From Lepeophtheirus salmonis (lineage: Eukaryota > Arthropoda > Copepoda > Siphonostomatoida > Caligidae), in the NCBI RefSeq assembly GCF_016086655.4, contig NC_052144.2, positions 33,511,896 through 33,575,895 of the forward strand: a stretch of 64,000 nucleotides of DNA, in the 5' to 3' direction. Below, one piece after another: positions 51,535 through 63,651 of the stretch. The position numbers and the translations under genes were made by a program. The number at the start of each line of letters is the position of its first letter. The first letter of the stretch is position 1. A model generated the notes under the pieces. That model did no database searches, had not been told where the DNA came from, and worked only from the letters and a program-made list of their open reading frames with translations.

Positions 51535-51775
51535 TCATGAGCATAATGTGTTTTTTTCTTGAGCCAATCCTTTGTTACTATGATCGTATGTCTACGGGGG
51601 TCATTGTCATCCAAGAAGACTTATTCGACAATGCATTTTCAGTTCTCTCCCCTGAGAGAAGAAAGTGGTTGATTAATAATTCTCGAATGATGAACATTCG
51701 TTCTTTGATACAGTCAAGTCATCATTCCTCATTTGCACCCGAAACACCCACAAAACATAATCTGTTCAGTCCCAT
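51535..51775 (-). pseudogene. Tc1-like transposase remnant
   Basis: On the minus strand about 51613-51554 encodes DDNDPRRHTIIVTKDWLKKK, the counterpart of the Tc1 block around the second catalytic Asp (QQDNDPKHTS...). About 51770-51735 encodes EQIMFCGCFG, the counterpart of 'SIMVWGCFS'. Stops and frame changes lie between, and the third catalytic block is absent. The plus-strand 101-codon frame 51537-51842 is the shadow of this fossil. Confidence 0.75.
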
Positions 51776-51890
51776 GCTTGATGGTAGAGTTGTTGTTCTT
51801 GAGGTTATCCTCAGCACTTTTCATATTAAGTCCCATGCTTGATGGTAGAGTTGCTTTTCTTGAGGTTATCCTCAGCACTTTTCATATTAA
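51770..51890. repeat. 61-bp tandem duplication
   Basis: tcccatgcttgatggtagag, continuing to cctcagcacttttcatatta, occurs at 51770 and again at 51831 with two substitutions. The first copy overlaps the edge of the Tc1 fossil. Confidence 0.9.
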
Positions 51891-51958
51891 AACAAACTTT
51901 TTTTGTTCATAAAATGTCTCTCACTATTCAAATAAGCTTACTATTAATTTTTCTATAG

Positions 51959-52336
51959 CAGGGTTTCTCAACAAGCGGCTCCCGGGCAAGGTATAGTCCG
52001 CAAAAATGATTAAATAGCAATAATTGTATAAAATAAATACATTTGATGTTGGTATAATTGGACTAAAAAAACTCATGAGCACTTAGATCAGATAAGGAGT
52101 ATTGCCTCAATCCTTCTAGATGGGAACTTTAAAAAAAAGTTCAGAATTAATGAGCAAATTAAAGTCATTAGATTTATAATATCTATAAATAAAATATTCA
52201 AACGTCAATTACTTTTATCAAGTTCTTATTATTTACTATCTCTTTAAAATTAAAACCAGTTATTTATTAGTGTGACCCGTCAGATGATCTCTTCATCTAA
52301 TTTTGGCCAAGCTTCAAAAATCTATTGGAGCCCCTG
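51959..52336. mobile_element. hAT-like non-autonomous element (tentative)
   Basis: The left end CAGGGTTTCTCAACAAGCGG, then CTCCCGGGC, looks like a hAT terminus. A plausible right end ggagcccctg closes at 52336. No exact 8-bp duplication is seen, and no transposase. Confidence 0.4.
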
Positions 52337-52745
52337 TTATAGACCGTTCTTTTCTTTGTGAGTGGTCAAACTTAGAGATCAAATACTTATTTTCTGCACC
52401 GTATTTATTTACTAAAGACACGGACATATATATTTATATCTATAATTGTTGGACCGACGACCACTCGTGCTTCCGTAAATAATTAAAATTCCAGCATTTG
52501 AAAATATCGTTATTGAGGAGGGGGTGTTGAGGAGGATCCAAGGACATGCATTCAATTAATGGACATACACATCATTAATTCAAAATTATGTACAACTTCG
52601 GAAGGGTAGTGTCGTCATAGCGATTATGTTTTTATTTTCTACTACTTCTTGTAGCCTCGTACTCCTACTAATTGAAAACTTTCAATGAATAGCAAATTGA
52701 AAATAAAACATTGCAAAATAAGAGTATTAAGTTTGGCGCCTAGGG

Positions 52746-53060
52746 CAGGGGTTCTCAAAGTGGGCTCCAGTTACTGGTCCCCGAATATATTTGCAAGTGG
52801 GGAGGACAAATGATATAATAATGATGTTATCTTTTTTGGAAGGGGCCGTTTGGGGTTTTGACAATGCTGTCTGAATTGTTTTGACTTTTAATAAGATGGT
52901 AAAATTTTCTACTTAAAAAAATTCGAAAATGATGACTTTTTATTGGGATAACAGTACAAATTTGGTAAAGGTTGGGGCCAATGGTCCTTTTGCCCCTATG
53001 GTTCTGGGAAATCCAAGGGATCCCAATGTCTTTTTGATCCCAAAATGTTTGAGTTGCTAA
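52746..53060. mobile_element. hAT-like element (tentative)
   Basis: The left end is CAGGGGTTCTCAAAGTGGGC. A candidate inverted counterpart is gatcccaaaatgtttgagtt near 53036-53055. It shares atatatttgcaagtgg with the fragment at 2656-2790. Confidence 0.4.
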
Positions 53061-56000
53061 TATACAAAGGAAATAACAGTTTATACATATAATTATATAG
53101 ATGGATTGTACCTGTCATTTCATCATTTACAGAAATACCCCGAATAGTCTGGATAATCAGTTCGCTGGTTTTATAATATATAGGGCCTAGTCAAGGAAAA
53201 ATATGCATACCCTTCCCTTTTAAATCAAGTTGTAAAGTTTACGTAGGTCAAATAGGAACTATTTGATAAGTGAAATATTTCTTTTCCTTAATATCAATAT
53301 CTGTATTTTATGTATATGAAATTTTGAAACTGAATAATATAAACAGATACGAGGCACAAAATATAAGATTCAAAAACCTTTTTTACAACATTTGTATTTA
53401 TTTTTTCATATAATAGGAGGATTATAGTACCAGAAATCCAGGCTTGAACCCAAGATATGCACATCATTTGGGAATTGATTCCAAACTTTGAAGACTTGCG
53501 ACTCAAGCTTGAGCTCACAATCAAAGACTTCAGACTGTACATGGACTCGCTAGCTATTTCAAAAGGACCTCTAGACGAGCTTCAACACTATGGACCCTAT
53601 ATTATAATGATGGACTTGAAATGAACTTAAAATAAATCTAAGGAATCAATTAAGACCTCGAACTCTACTCAATGAACGTATTGAAGGACTTTGGCTTATG
53701 AGCAAAGACTTGTAACTCTACTTGGACTTGCAGTATAAGGACTTTTCCTGACCCCTGTTTATTATTACGATAAGGATCTTGAAATGCAAAAAATTATCAA
53801 TTTACTATACGGAAATATAAACTGATTAAATTATGACTAACAAAAAGCAGGAGTTTAGAATAAAATTTGAATTTTGTAATCAACGCCAGAAAAACCTACT
53901 CTAGTATTTAATTAAATTTCTTGTTCTTTTTTTAAACAATAACCCAACATAGAAACACTATAATACTATTTTTTTTACTCAAAATTCTTTTTGCAGACTA
54001 CACGGCGCAAAATTTTTCCATGATTGATGATGATATAATTTTATATGCATTTGTATTTTATACCTTGGTGTTAATTGAATTGTGGAAAAGTGCATTCATT
54101 ATTCGTTGAGTGTTAAAAAGAACAAACATAGATGTATAGAGTCTTCACTGACGTCATAAATTGCATCCTAATTGAAAGAAACACCATTTTGGAGGCACAA
54201 AGTGTATATTCTAACTTCATAAAACGGAGCCACTTCAAATGAATCTTGATTAAACTACATAAAATGGCTTTAAGAATAAAAAAAGACTCAACAACTGCAT
54301 TGAATACATCTTTTTATTATTGAGTAGTAACGAAAAGAGTAGACCAATTAGATAAGAATATCCTTTTATTTCTGTTGCAATAGTTAAATTATGGTTTACA
54401 ATATGGCAATAAGGTTGTATAACGATGTAATAGTACATTGTCATAATACATATTATGACCTAATATATGTATAATAAAACTGTATACATTTTTGATGGTC
54501 AGTAAGCTTTAAGTTCTTTTAATTGTTTAGACCCATTTTGACATCATTGGTTAACTATTTTCCTCAATGTAAAGGAAAAAAAAGGTTTTTAATGCTATTA
54601 AACTTGGTTGTTTAAGCCCACAAAATAGCCGACATTCACGTAAATACAATCCATATATATGTACATTTAAAAAACTATTAAAATTTGACGCTCAACAATG
54701 GGTTAAAAGATGAAAAATTCTACTTATATAAATATGTAGCAACCAATCACCTGTTACAAATACAACAATAATAATAAAAGCAAAAAAAAAAAAGAAGAAG
54801 ACTTCTGCATCAAATATTGAGTAAAAAAAAATAATGACTTGTTGTTAAATGTTGTATTCCTCTATTATTATTGTTGCACCAGGAGAGAGAGAATGCGCTG
54901 TTAATGAGTTGACCTTGAAATAATGACGCAAAAACAACAACAATAAATATATATGCAAGAATGATTAATGATCATGGAAATTCGGGAAATGCACTTAAAG
55001 TTAAGAAGAAGAGAAAAAAAAAAAAGTAAAAGAGAAAAAAGAAACATGTAACCAAAAAAACAACGGGAGATATGTTTTTAATCAATGGATAAAATCCAAT
55101 GAAAAAAAAGGAATACACTATGATTTGAATTTCCCGGGCCTTCTTTTTCCCTCCATTTTGTTTCGTCAACCCCTCTCTTACCAAACCTACTTATTTAACT
55201 AAGTAAGCATGAAAACAAAAAAAAAACATAATATATCTATTAAAAAGTTGTCAAAAAGTTGTGAAGGGTAGGAAATTGTTGCTTTTGAGATGGGAGAATG
55301 CGGAGGAGAGCAGCTATAAGAGAAGAACAGAAAAAAGGGTATTTTTGCACACAATTATATATAAGTATGTATTTGATAGTAGGAATTGACAGAAATTGCG
55401 GGCAAGCGTTCGCCATTACTCCATTGTAGTATGTACGTTACTTGTATGAAAATAAAATATATAATATAAGAACTAAGTAACATACATAATAGTATAGAAG
55501 TAGATCTAATCTGCCCTAGTAGCCTAATTCTGACTTCGCCCCTTCTTTTCTCTCTTATTTTAAAGAACAATATAGTAATGACTCGAATTTCATGAGGGTA
55601 TATGTAGTACAACGACAGGACGGATAGGGGATGATGATGATGTAGGTAGGTTGTAGTCCCGTGCAATTTCTACTCCTCCTCTCCTTCTTATGTTGTTAAG
55701 CGGAATTTGGCAAAAAACACTTTGCTTCTTCTTCTCTTCTTATTTTTGGCAGATATACACATTTATCATATCTTTCTCTATTGTGACGTCACAGGGATTA
55801 ATTAACCCCTTTTTTCTTTTCTTTTTTCCTCCACGTCACGTTATTATTCTTATTCTTATACATACAGTTTTTCGCAGAAAAACATTATTAATAATTCGTA
55901 CGAGAATAATAATATTTCCCCCTCATAATACTTCCAAACTACTTTTTTAAAATTGTTTTTTGAATAAGATGAAATATCATGATTAGATCCCTTTTTTGGC

Positions 56001-56404
56001 CCAGGTTTGACAAATGACTTTATTTATACTATAAATATATCTAATGAGCTCTCTGTCTCATATAGCATCAAATTAAGTCAAATTTGTAAATTTAATTACT
56101 TTTTAAAAGTCGTTTTTAGATCTTCTTCTTTTGATTCCCATCAAGAGCCCTTGTGCTTTTATTTAAATAATAAACCATATATGATCATATTTTATATATT
56201 GCAAGGAATAAAAAAAAACCTTTTGGGCTCTACCGGGATTAACAGGTTGGAAATCATTGGTCTAAGATATGAAGGGTCGACCTTTAAATTCACATAAAAT
56301 TTTGCAATGTAAAAAAATTACATTTTCTAGAGAGCAAAAGGTGATTTATCTCTTGCGTATTTTCGTACAAATTGTCAATATGATTATTCTTTACCAAGTA
56401 TTTA
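53061..56404. other. Unassigned region
   Basis: Contains TGACGTCA at 54149-54156 and 55784-55791 and a GAT triplet run near 55632-55640. No gene is supported; frames at 55355-55666, 55690-55950 and 56007-56297 lack motifs. Confidence 0.4.
53480..53755. repeat. Degenerate ACTTG/ACTC word repeat
   Basis: Words gacttgcgactcaagcttga, gacttcagac, tggactcg, tggacttgaa, gactttgg, agacttgtaactc and tggacttgcag recur irregularly, as in a decayed short-period satellite. Confidence 0.4.
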
Positions 56405-56810
56405 CTGGCGGTGAGTCTCGCGGTCCTAGACTTTTTTTTTACGGTTCGGTCTTGAGTTATTTTTTTCTAGACGAATATTTTAACCCTTACCGCGATCTCA
56501 GACAATAGACCGAAATCTATAAATAGTTTTAAAATCGTGGTTCGATTTTTTGTTTCTTAATCTATAGACTGATTTCTCCCGGTCTCAATCGATGTACCAA
56601 TTTTTTCCCAACTCCTGTTTTTTGAGTTGAAGAAATATGATTTATGCTGTACATTTAACTTCAGTTGACGTTATTATAGGCCTATGACACCAGAATTTAA
56701 AAAAAAATGAGATCAATTTTTTAATGACCAAGCTTCTTTAAAGGAATGAACTAGTTTGGTTTGCTAAAAATCATAACGGTCTGAGGAAAGTCCAGGATTT
56801 TCAAACCAAT
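56405..56810. repeat. Dispersed family 2 copy
   Basis: Starts near ctggcggtgagtctcgcggt, then cctagac. It contains ggttcggtcttgagttat, ctcagacaatagaccg and tcccggtctcaatcgatg, and ends with cataacggtctgagg, then aggattttcaaacc. Confidence 0.7.
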
Positions 56811-59800
56811 ATATATTAATATATATCTATTAATGGAACAAGCAAGTAGACATTTTAAAGTAATCACTAAATCAATTGAAGGCATCACAGTATATAAAAT
56901 GCATATATATACATTTGGTTCGAGTCAATTATGGATGTCGTACTATGAAAATGTAGGTGAGTCATCCCACGCGAATAGGTAGATATATACATAGATAAAT
57001 AGATTCTAATCATGAGGTGGTATTGCATTTAAATTTAAATGCAAGTACTTGTGTACAACTATCAGCAAATTTTTTTGGCACATCAAAAAAGCCCTAATTG
57101 ACTATATCACATATTCAATCAACAAAATACATACTTGAAAAATAGAGTCTTTATTGGGCTTTCACTTTTTGGACTAAGTCCTGACTGAAATAAATCCCAT
57201 ATTACTGCGTTAATAGGGCATAAAAAGTTGGTGTTGGTGCGGGGGGATGCCTTGAAATATTTCTAGGTTAAAATTTTTAAGGAAAAAATTAGATAGTTAA
57301 GGATGATTATTTTATGACCCTGGTGTATAAACATACTTAAGCACTCGACGGCAATCCAAATCCAATTTCCTTGATAAAGTTTCTTTCATTCAGTTTATAT
57401 TAAGGCTGGTCTTAGGTGACTCGTTTATATAGTTACTTACAATTTTTATCCATATTTAGCGAAAAGTAATTTCGTGGTAAGTATTTTTTTTTTTTTTGTA
57501 ATAAATAATTTGACGAAAAAATTGCTTTTTATAGATTCTAACTATGGAATCTGAGTCTTAAACATATATAATGGGCCAAGAAAATTATTCAAAACATTCC
57601 AAAAGGGTATTTCTGAGTTTTTTGGTGACTCTTTCCAAAATGTCATTGCCTTTGTACTCAAGCTAAATATTAAAATACTTGAATACAATTGCACATTTAT
57701 GCTCATTAGGTCCATACGTACTAATAAAATTTTTGTTGAGTACCTATTGTTTAATTCTACCAATTGTTTAGGGGATTTAGAAAAGATTGATGGAGAAAGA
57801 GGGAGCAATCTTTTTGTTTTTTTTAGTGCATGCATAAATTTTGTGACAGAAAGAGGCACGGGGGGGGCTCTTTCTGTCTTTTTACATGATTTTTTTTTGT
57901 TGAAGAAAAAGCTTTTGACGTTGTTGTTTTTATGTTTATATATATTTTTATATCTATTGTTGTATATGGAACAGAATACATAAGACGAAAAAAGAAGAGA
58001 TATATAAAACATCATCCCTCTGTGTGTCCTACTTTGCTGCTTTTATCCCTAATAATATGTAGTACACTTTTCCTCCCTCCTTTGGCACAAATAAAAGTAC
58101 TTAAAATACAGTAGAAGGGGAGGGGGAGAATAATGGCTGCTGCTGCTGCATAAGAGGGAAATGTTATTATTTATTATAAGGGTACATATACATGATGTTT
58201 CGCGTTTGTATCATCATCTCAAACAAAAAAAAAAAGAAGGAAAGACACACACAAGAAAAGAAAACTGCCTTAATTTTTTTTATTTCCCCCCTAAATATTT
58301 TTTTCATTTATTTCATCAAGGCACGAGTCCTCCTCCCCCCTTCTTCATTCACAACCCCCTCCTTATTCCGTCCTTGACATCCTCATCTCTTCCCTCCCTC
58401 CCTCCCTTCTGCCTTTCCCTTACCAGCTTTCTATTAGTCAATATCATATATATATATATAAAACAGTTAAACATAAATTAGAACTAAGCAAACTGACCAG
58501 GTCACCCTGTACTATTTGCTTTTTACTTAATAACCTTGCCTTTAATAAAAAAATATGCAGTGCTACCTTGGATTACGACAATGTGAAGAGGGATATATGT
58601 AGTTGAAAATATGCGTACACCAGAGGCTCTCTATTTTTAAACTAATTGGTATCCATGTGTCTTTAGTTAAAAGACACTTAACTTTTCCAGAATCCGTGGT
58701 TGATAACTTTAGAAGAGTTGTTGTCCAAATGGTTTCTGCTACCAAAGCAATGAAAAAAAGTGATTTCTATTAGCTTAAAGATATTTTCTGAGCTAAGGGA
58801 AGACTTTTTCCTTCACAAGATGTCTCTTTTTAAGGTACCATTACATTATGATTTCCCTTGTGACGTATACAACTTTTCCTTCCCTACACAAAATTCACAT
58901 TGTTAATTTTGTTAAAATAGATTGGATATTTAGTTATAGAGTAATAGTCTTCGCGGACAAAAAAGTATTTTCGTAGCAGATTAGAATGGATAACAAAATC
59001 ATATTTTTGCCACTTAGTTTATAGCTTTGTTTTCTACTAATCAATGACAGAAGAGCCTTTTAAGATGGAGGCCGTAATTCCTTCCCTTCAACAATCATAT
59101 ACTCATGGTTAGAAAACTATGACTGTCGAGCTATTTATACACAAGTCCAGCATCATTAATCATTATCAGCCAGTTTGTTTAAATTCCTTTAGAACAACCT
59201 AGAGTCTCGTAATTTGAAGAGTTACTCTGACACAAAACGTGACTACTTACGAGATAACATAAAGGACTCATCAAAGTAGAGGTACAGCAGAGCCTTGATA
59301 ATCCAAAAGTGTTCCATATACATAGATCACACAAAAACCCTTCCATATCTAGCTGAATAAATGATTTAAAAGATGTTGCCTTCTACAAAGAAACTAGTAT
59401 ATAAATAAGATCCTGAATTAGGTCATCACCATCTTATTTCTCATCTCCTTAAATAGAACCCCCACTCCTCAAATACAAGCCCCACTTGCTTGTAAATGAA
59501 AGGTATACTCATAAATATAAAACGATTAATTCATAATGTAAAAATAATAGGGAGGTCCAAACCCTTTTTTTTTTTTTTTGTATTTGCGAAAAATTGAATG
59601 TACTTTTTTTGTTAAATGTAAGGTTTGTACATGATTAAATATCTTCATGGTCTTGGAAGGAAAATCACCAGGTACCTCATAAATTATATCAACATATGTA
59701 GCTAGTATTTACCTAAGTATGTACATAGGTTAGTTTAACTACTTTATGAAAACAAAAAAGTGAGCGAGAATAGCTTCATGTTCGCAGTCAAACCAAGTTT

Positions 59801-60429
59801 TTCTTATATATATACAATATAAGTATATTTATAAGGGAGAAAACTCATACGTGGCTAAAAATAGGCAATGATTTCATGCAAAACATTACGTATCTTATAT
59901 TTTTGCCTTAGTTAGAGTCATCTCTAGGCTATTAAAACACATGGATTTACTATATTCAATATTTTTGAATAAACTTGGACTTATTGTTTATATACAACTG
60001 TATAATAAGTCATTTGAAATTTGCAAAATTAAAACATGTTGCAGTACATAGTTAATGAACGGGAATGTGCGTCTGTATATTTGTTCCTAAGAGTACAAAA
60101 AAAAAAAAAAAAAAAAAGCATTTTCTTCAAATAATTGAAAATAGTTTTGTATTTATACAAAGTCTAAGATTGCATTTAGAATTTTATTTTGCATTGTACT
60201 TCTTCACTTGCAAGAGCTTGAAAGCAATAAAATAATAATGGAGCTACAATATATATATATATGATAATAATAACATCATTCAAATTTACAAGGATTGACA
60301 AAGTACTATTTATTTTGATTAAGATACATACATACTCAGGACGACGTCTTCAGGTGGGGGGTTGAAGGTCTGTATTTCTCATATGAAGGATTCAAATAAA
60401 ATATAATCCTGCAGGCAACCCAGATACCC
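56811..60429. other. Unassigned region
   Basis: A 22-bp perfect palindrome lies at 57023-57044. A/T runs lie at 57485-57499 and 60098-60117. The 157-codon minus frame 58015-57542 and its plus-strand partners show no domain and are not called. Confidence 0.4.
57023..57044. repeat. 22-bp perfect palindrome
   Basis: ttgcatttaaa is followed at once by its exact reverse complement tttaaatgcaa. Confidence 0.9.
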
Positions 60430-60725
60430 TTGTTGGGGTTTCGGTTTTGAAATCCTAAGCCGGTCTTACAATTTATGTAAAAGCCGAATGACATAGGTCA
60501 AATTTTGGTTAGAACTACTAGCCTAGTAAAATTCGGTCTAAAAAAAAAAGATCATTTTTGATCCGGCTCACAAATCAAAAAAAAATGACGACTTTTTACG
60601 AAGATAAATTTTGGTCTACGATTCAAGAACATAGTCTGGACCAAAATATTGGCCCAGAAAAAATTAATTGAGACAAAAATGATTTTTTTTATATCTCGGA
60701 CATAATCTCAACACTAAAGCATAGG
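60430..60725. repeat. Dispersed family 2 copy
   Basis: Starts ttgttggggtttcggttttg, then aaatcctaagccggtct. It continues with agccgaatgac, ttcggtctaaaaa and catagtctggaccaaaat, and ends cataatctcaacactaaag. Confidence 0.65.
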
Positions 60726-63351
60726 ACATCTATCAGCCTAAAATATTGTATGGTCGTTAGTAAGGGAATAAAAATCGGGTTTGTCCTGCCTCTGTTCTTG
60801 AAATTTTTTTCAAATCATAGCATACATCCTTTACACTAATATTATATTAAAGTACCTGAATTAGTTTTGTCAAATCTTAATATAGAATAATGGTTTAACA
60901 TTATTCTATATTTTGTCATAATTAATATATTTTTATGTTTATATGTACAAATTGATTAATGATGACGTCACTGGCGTATATACCCAATGTGATAACGTCA
61001 TCTTCCAAAGGTTGTACCATAATAATGTTTTTGCGTCCGATTCGGACTCGTCCTAAAGATTTCGAACGGAATAGCAACATTCTACATAATTGTATTTTTT
61101 GCTTTTTTAAATAATCGTTTTGCAAGTTCAAAGTACACATAAAAAATCATTTTGATCCGTTTGTACATAATTATTTGATTTGTTTAACTTTATTTAATCA
61201 TATTATTGACACTATGTTCAAATAAGTTTTGATAATAGTCTTATTTGTAGATTTAGATTACGTACGTAATCCATAAATTGGAATTCACGCTAAACAATAT
61301 GTTCAAAGTCTTCTTAAAATTTAATTAATATAAAATGAGTTGGTTTGATAACAGAAAAGAACATTGTAGAAATCTATACAGGGGCTTATTTGATAATAAT
61401 CGATTTAAAATCCAACACTCCCTAGCGCCAGTATACATCTTTGAGACAAATAATAAATGCGGGGCCCTTTCAGATTTTTTTTTTAGTATGAAAGTAGCAT
61501 TTTATAGGAACAAATTTTTGAATGACTTTTATTTCTTTTGTATATAAAATTTGAAGCTTTTTGACGAAATGCTATTCAAATATTTTAGTAAAACGTAATT
61601 ATTATTTTGTAGACAAAAGAAAAAAGTTATGACATTTTTTTATACGAATAGACATATTTCTTATTTCTTTTTTCTTTCTCTTTTTATTTGTATAACTATG
61701 CTTATATATGAAACATTTTGACATAATATGTAGAATGTGTAGGTTCCTATATATTGCACTAATGCGCGGGGTCATAAGGAAGTGCCTCAATGCCCTCTAA
61801 AACTGAGATTTCTCATATCTCCAATGAAAAACAAATTTTTACCTATCTCACTGTCTCGCAATCTTCAGCATGAGTATTTGCATAATTTTCGAAAAATATA
61901 TATATGGTCCGTCAACACGAAATCAACCTGGAATTATCGTCGATTGCTATCAACAAATTATTGTTGATAATCCTTTTGAGTCACCGAATATTGTACTTAA
62001 AGTAAGAAAAATTGATTGACACTATAAAAGAATAAGAAATTGATAGGTTTTAATGAAAGGGTTCATATCTTTGCCAATATAGGTCTCTTTAATCAAAGAC
62101 AGATTTTAAACTATAGCTTAAATTATTTCAATTCTTAACTCATACGACACATTTGAATAAAAATCCACTTGTTTCTTAAATATGTCTACAAAATATTGAC
62201 CTGTTTGTATGTATGATGTAAAAAAAAATTTGATTTTATAACTTTTTGATGTTCTACATATATTCAATGGTTTGACGTTTCATCTTATTTTATAGACCAG
62301 GATACTATAGCCTGGATGTTGACCGTAACGCCTTCGTACCTTTAAAATATTATACAAATTACATGAAGGTATGGATTCATAGTTTATTTTCTAACAAATA
62401 AATATTATAGAAAGTTTTTTAAAAAGTTCTGGATCCTGGTTTGCAAAAATATTTTACTATCTCTACTACTAGTAATTTTAGTGTAAGACCCCAGAAATAT
62501 GGTCACTCCTTCCACCTTGACCCAAACTAAATACTTCACTTTAAATTTTCACACATGAATAAAACGAAAACATGCTACATACTACAGAGATATCAAGGTC
62601 AGATTGCACTTATATTCTCCCCGTTTGACTTTAGTACATATATTTATTATTATCCGAGACGTTTGACCTCTGAAACAAAATGAGGAGGCATTGATGCAGA
62701 TATATACATTCATATGTATGCATTGCATACTTAGGCATGTTGTTTAGAAGGAGTCAGAGATGTCTACAAATGTAGCAATTGATCACAAAAAACAATTTAC
62801 AACAAAAATAATCTCCAATTTGTTTGCAATATTGCATAAAGATATATCAAACTATTTATAGGTGATTTATAGTCTTATTTACAATTAAAATATTTTCACT
62901 TTATTATGTTATATTATTAAAGGACTCTTGGGCCTGGTGGCAAATAGACATTTAAGCTGTCTTAAATTTAAACTAGGCTGCAACCGGGTAATAAAGTTAT
63001 AGCTCCCACGAGTAAACTTATCAACATAAGTGCCCCCTTTCCATCTTTCCCATATCTGTTTACCCTATGCAACTCCGATATTAGGAGCTCTCCTTTAATT
63101 GTGAACACTTTTTAATAATCATTGAATTATTCCATAGTTGGGAAGGATTGCTTAACTAAGAACTGGTTTTCCCGTTGTTTTCTGGGTTTTTTTAAACAGG
63201 AAAGATGGCGCAATACAATAAAAGTTTTAATGTTTGCATCATAGTCTTTGTATTCATATATATGAAATAATTTAGAATACCCAAGGATGTTAACTATACT
63301 TTAAAGCCTTTATTTGATTAATCAAAAGGTGCATTTGACCTAAAGCATATA
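60726..63351. other. Unassigned AT-rich region
   Basis: A 12-bp inverted repeat (tatagaataatg / cattattctata) spans 60881-60910 and TGACGTCA lies at 60963-60970. Frames of 60-72 codons at 60922, 61335, 61602 and 61782 have no motif. Confidence 0.4.
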
Positions 63352-63651
63352 GCAGGGGAGTTTACAATATTATATTATGGGGGGAAGGCTTGGTGTTTGG
63401 ATTTTTTTTTTTTGAAAATCCATAGCTGTCCATAGAAAATTACATTTTTGGAAAAAAAAATTCAAATATTTTTTTTATTTATTTACACACATTAAAATCA
63501 GTCAAAATAAAAGTTTGTTACCAAAAAAAAATAATTCAATATTAAATTTTTTCCTCTGCCACATAATTTGTCCGAATGACGAAAAAAAAAAAATAAATCT
63601 TAATTTGGGGGGGCTACAGCCCTTCTATCCCATCTCCTGCGGACGCCCTTG
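63352..63651. repeat. Dispersed family 1 copy
   Basis: An A/T body with 'tgaaaatccatagctgtccatagaaaatt' in two stretches closes with gggggggctacagcccttct, then atctcctgcggacgccctt (63606-63651), the best-preserved right end in the window. Confidence 0.75.

Noticed and set aside
57542..58015. 157-codon minus-strand reading frame
   Set aside because: The longest frame outside the BTB gene and the repeats, but it has no domain or signal, crosses poly-purine/pyrimidine tracts, and has competing frames on the other strand.
60098..60117. Long A runs here and at 281 and 26228 as retrotransposon poly-A tails
   Set aside because: No reverse transcriptase, SINE promoter boxes or target duplications are visible beside them.
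60922..61140. 72-codon minus-strand frame with fairly mixed composition
   Set aside because: It looks slightly less AT-biased than its neighbours, but no motif, splice context or homology could be recognised.
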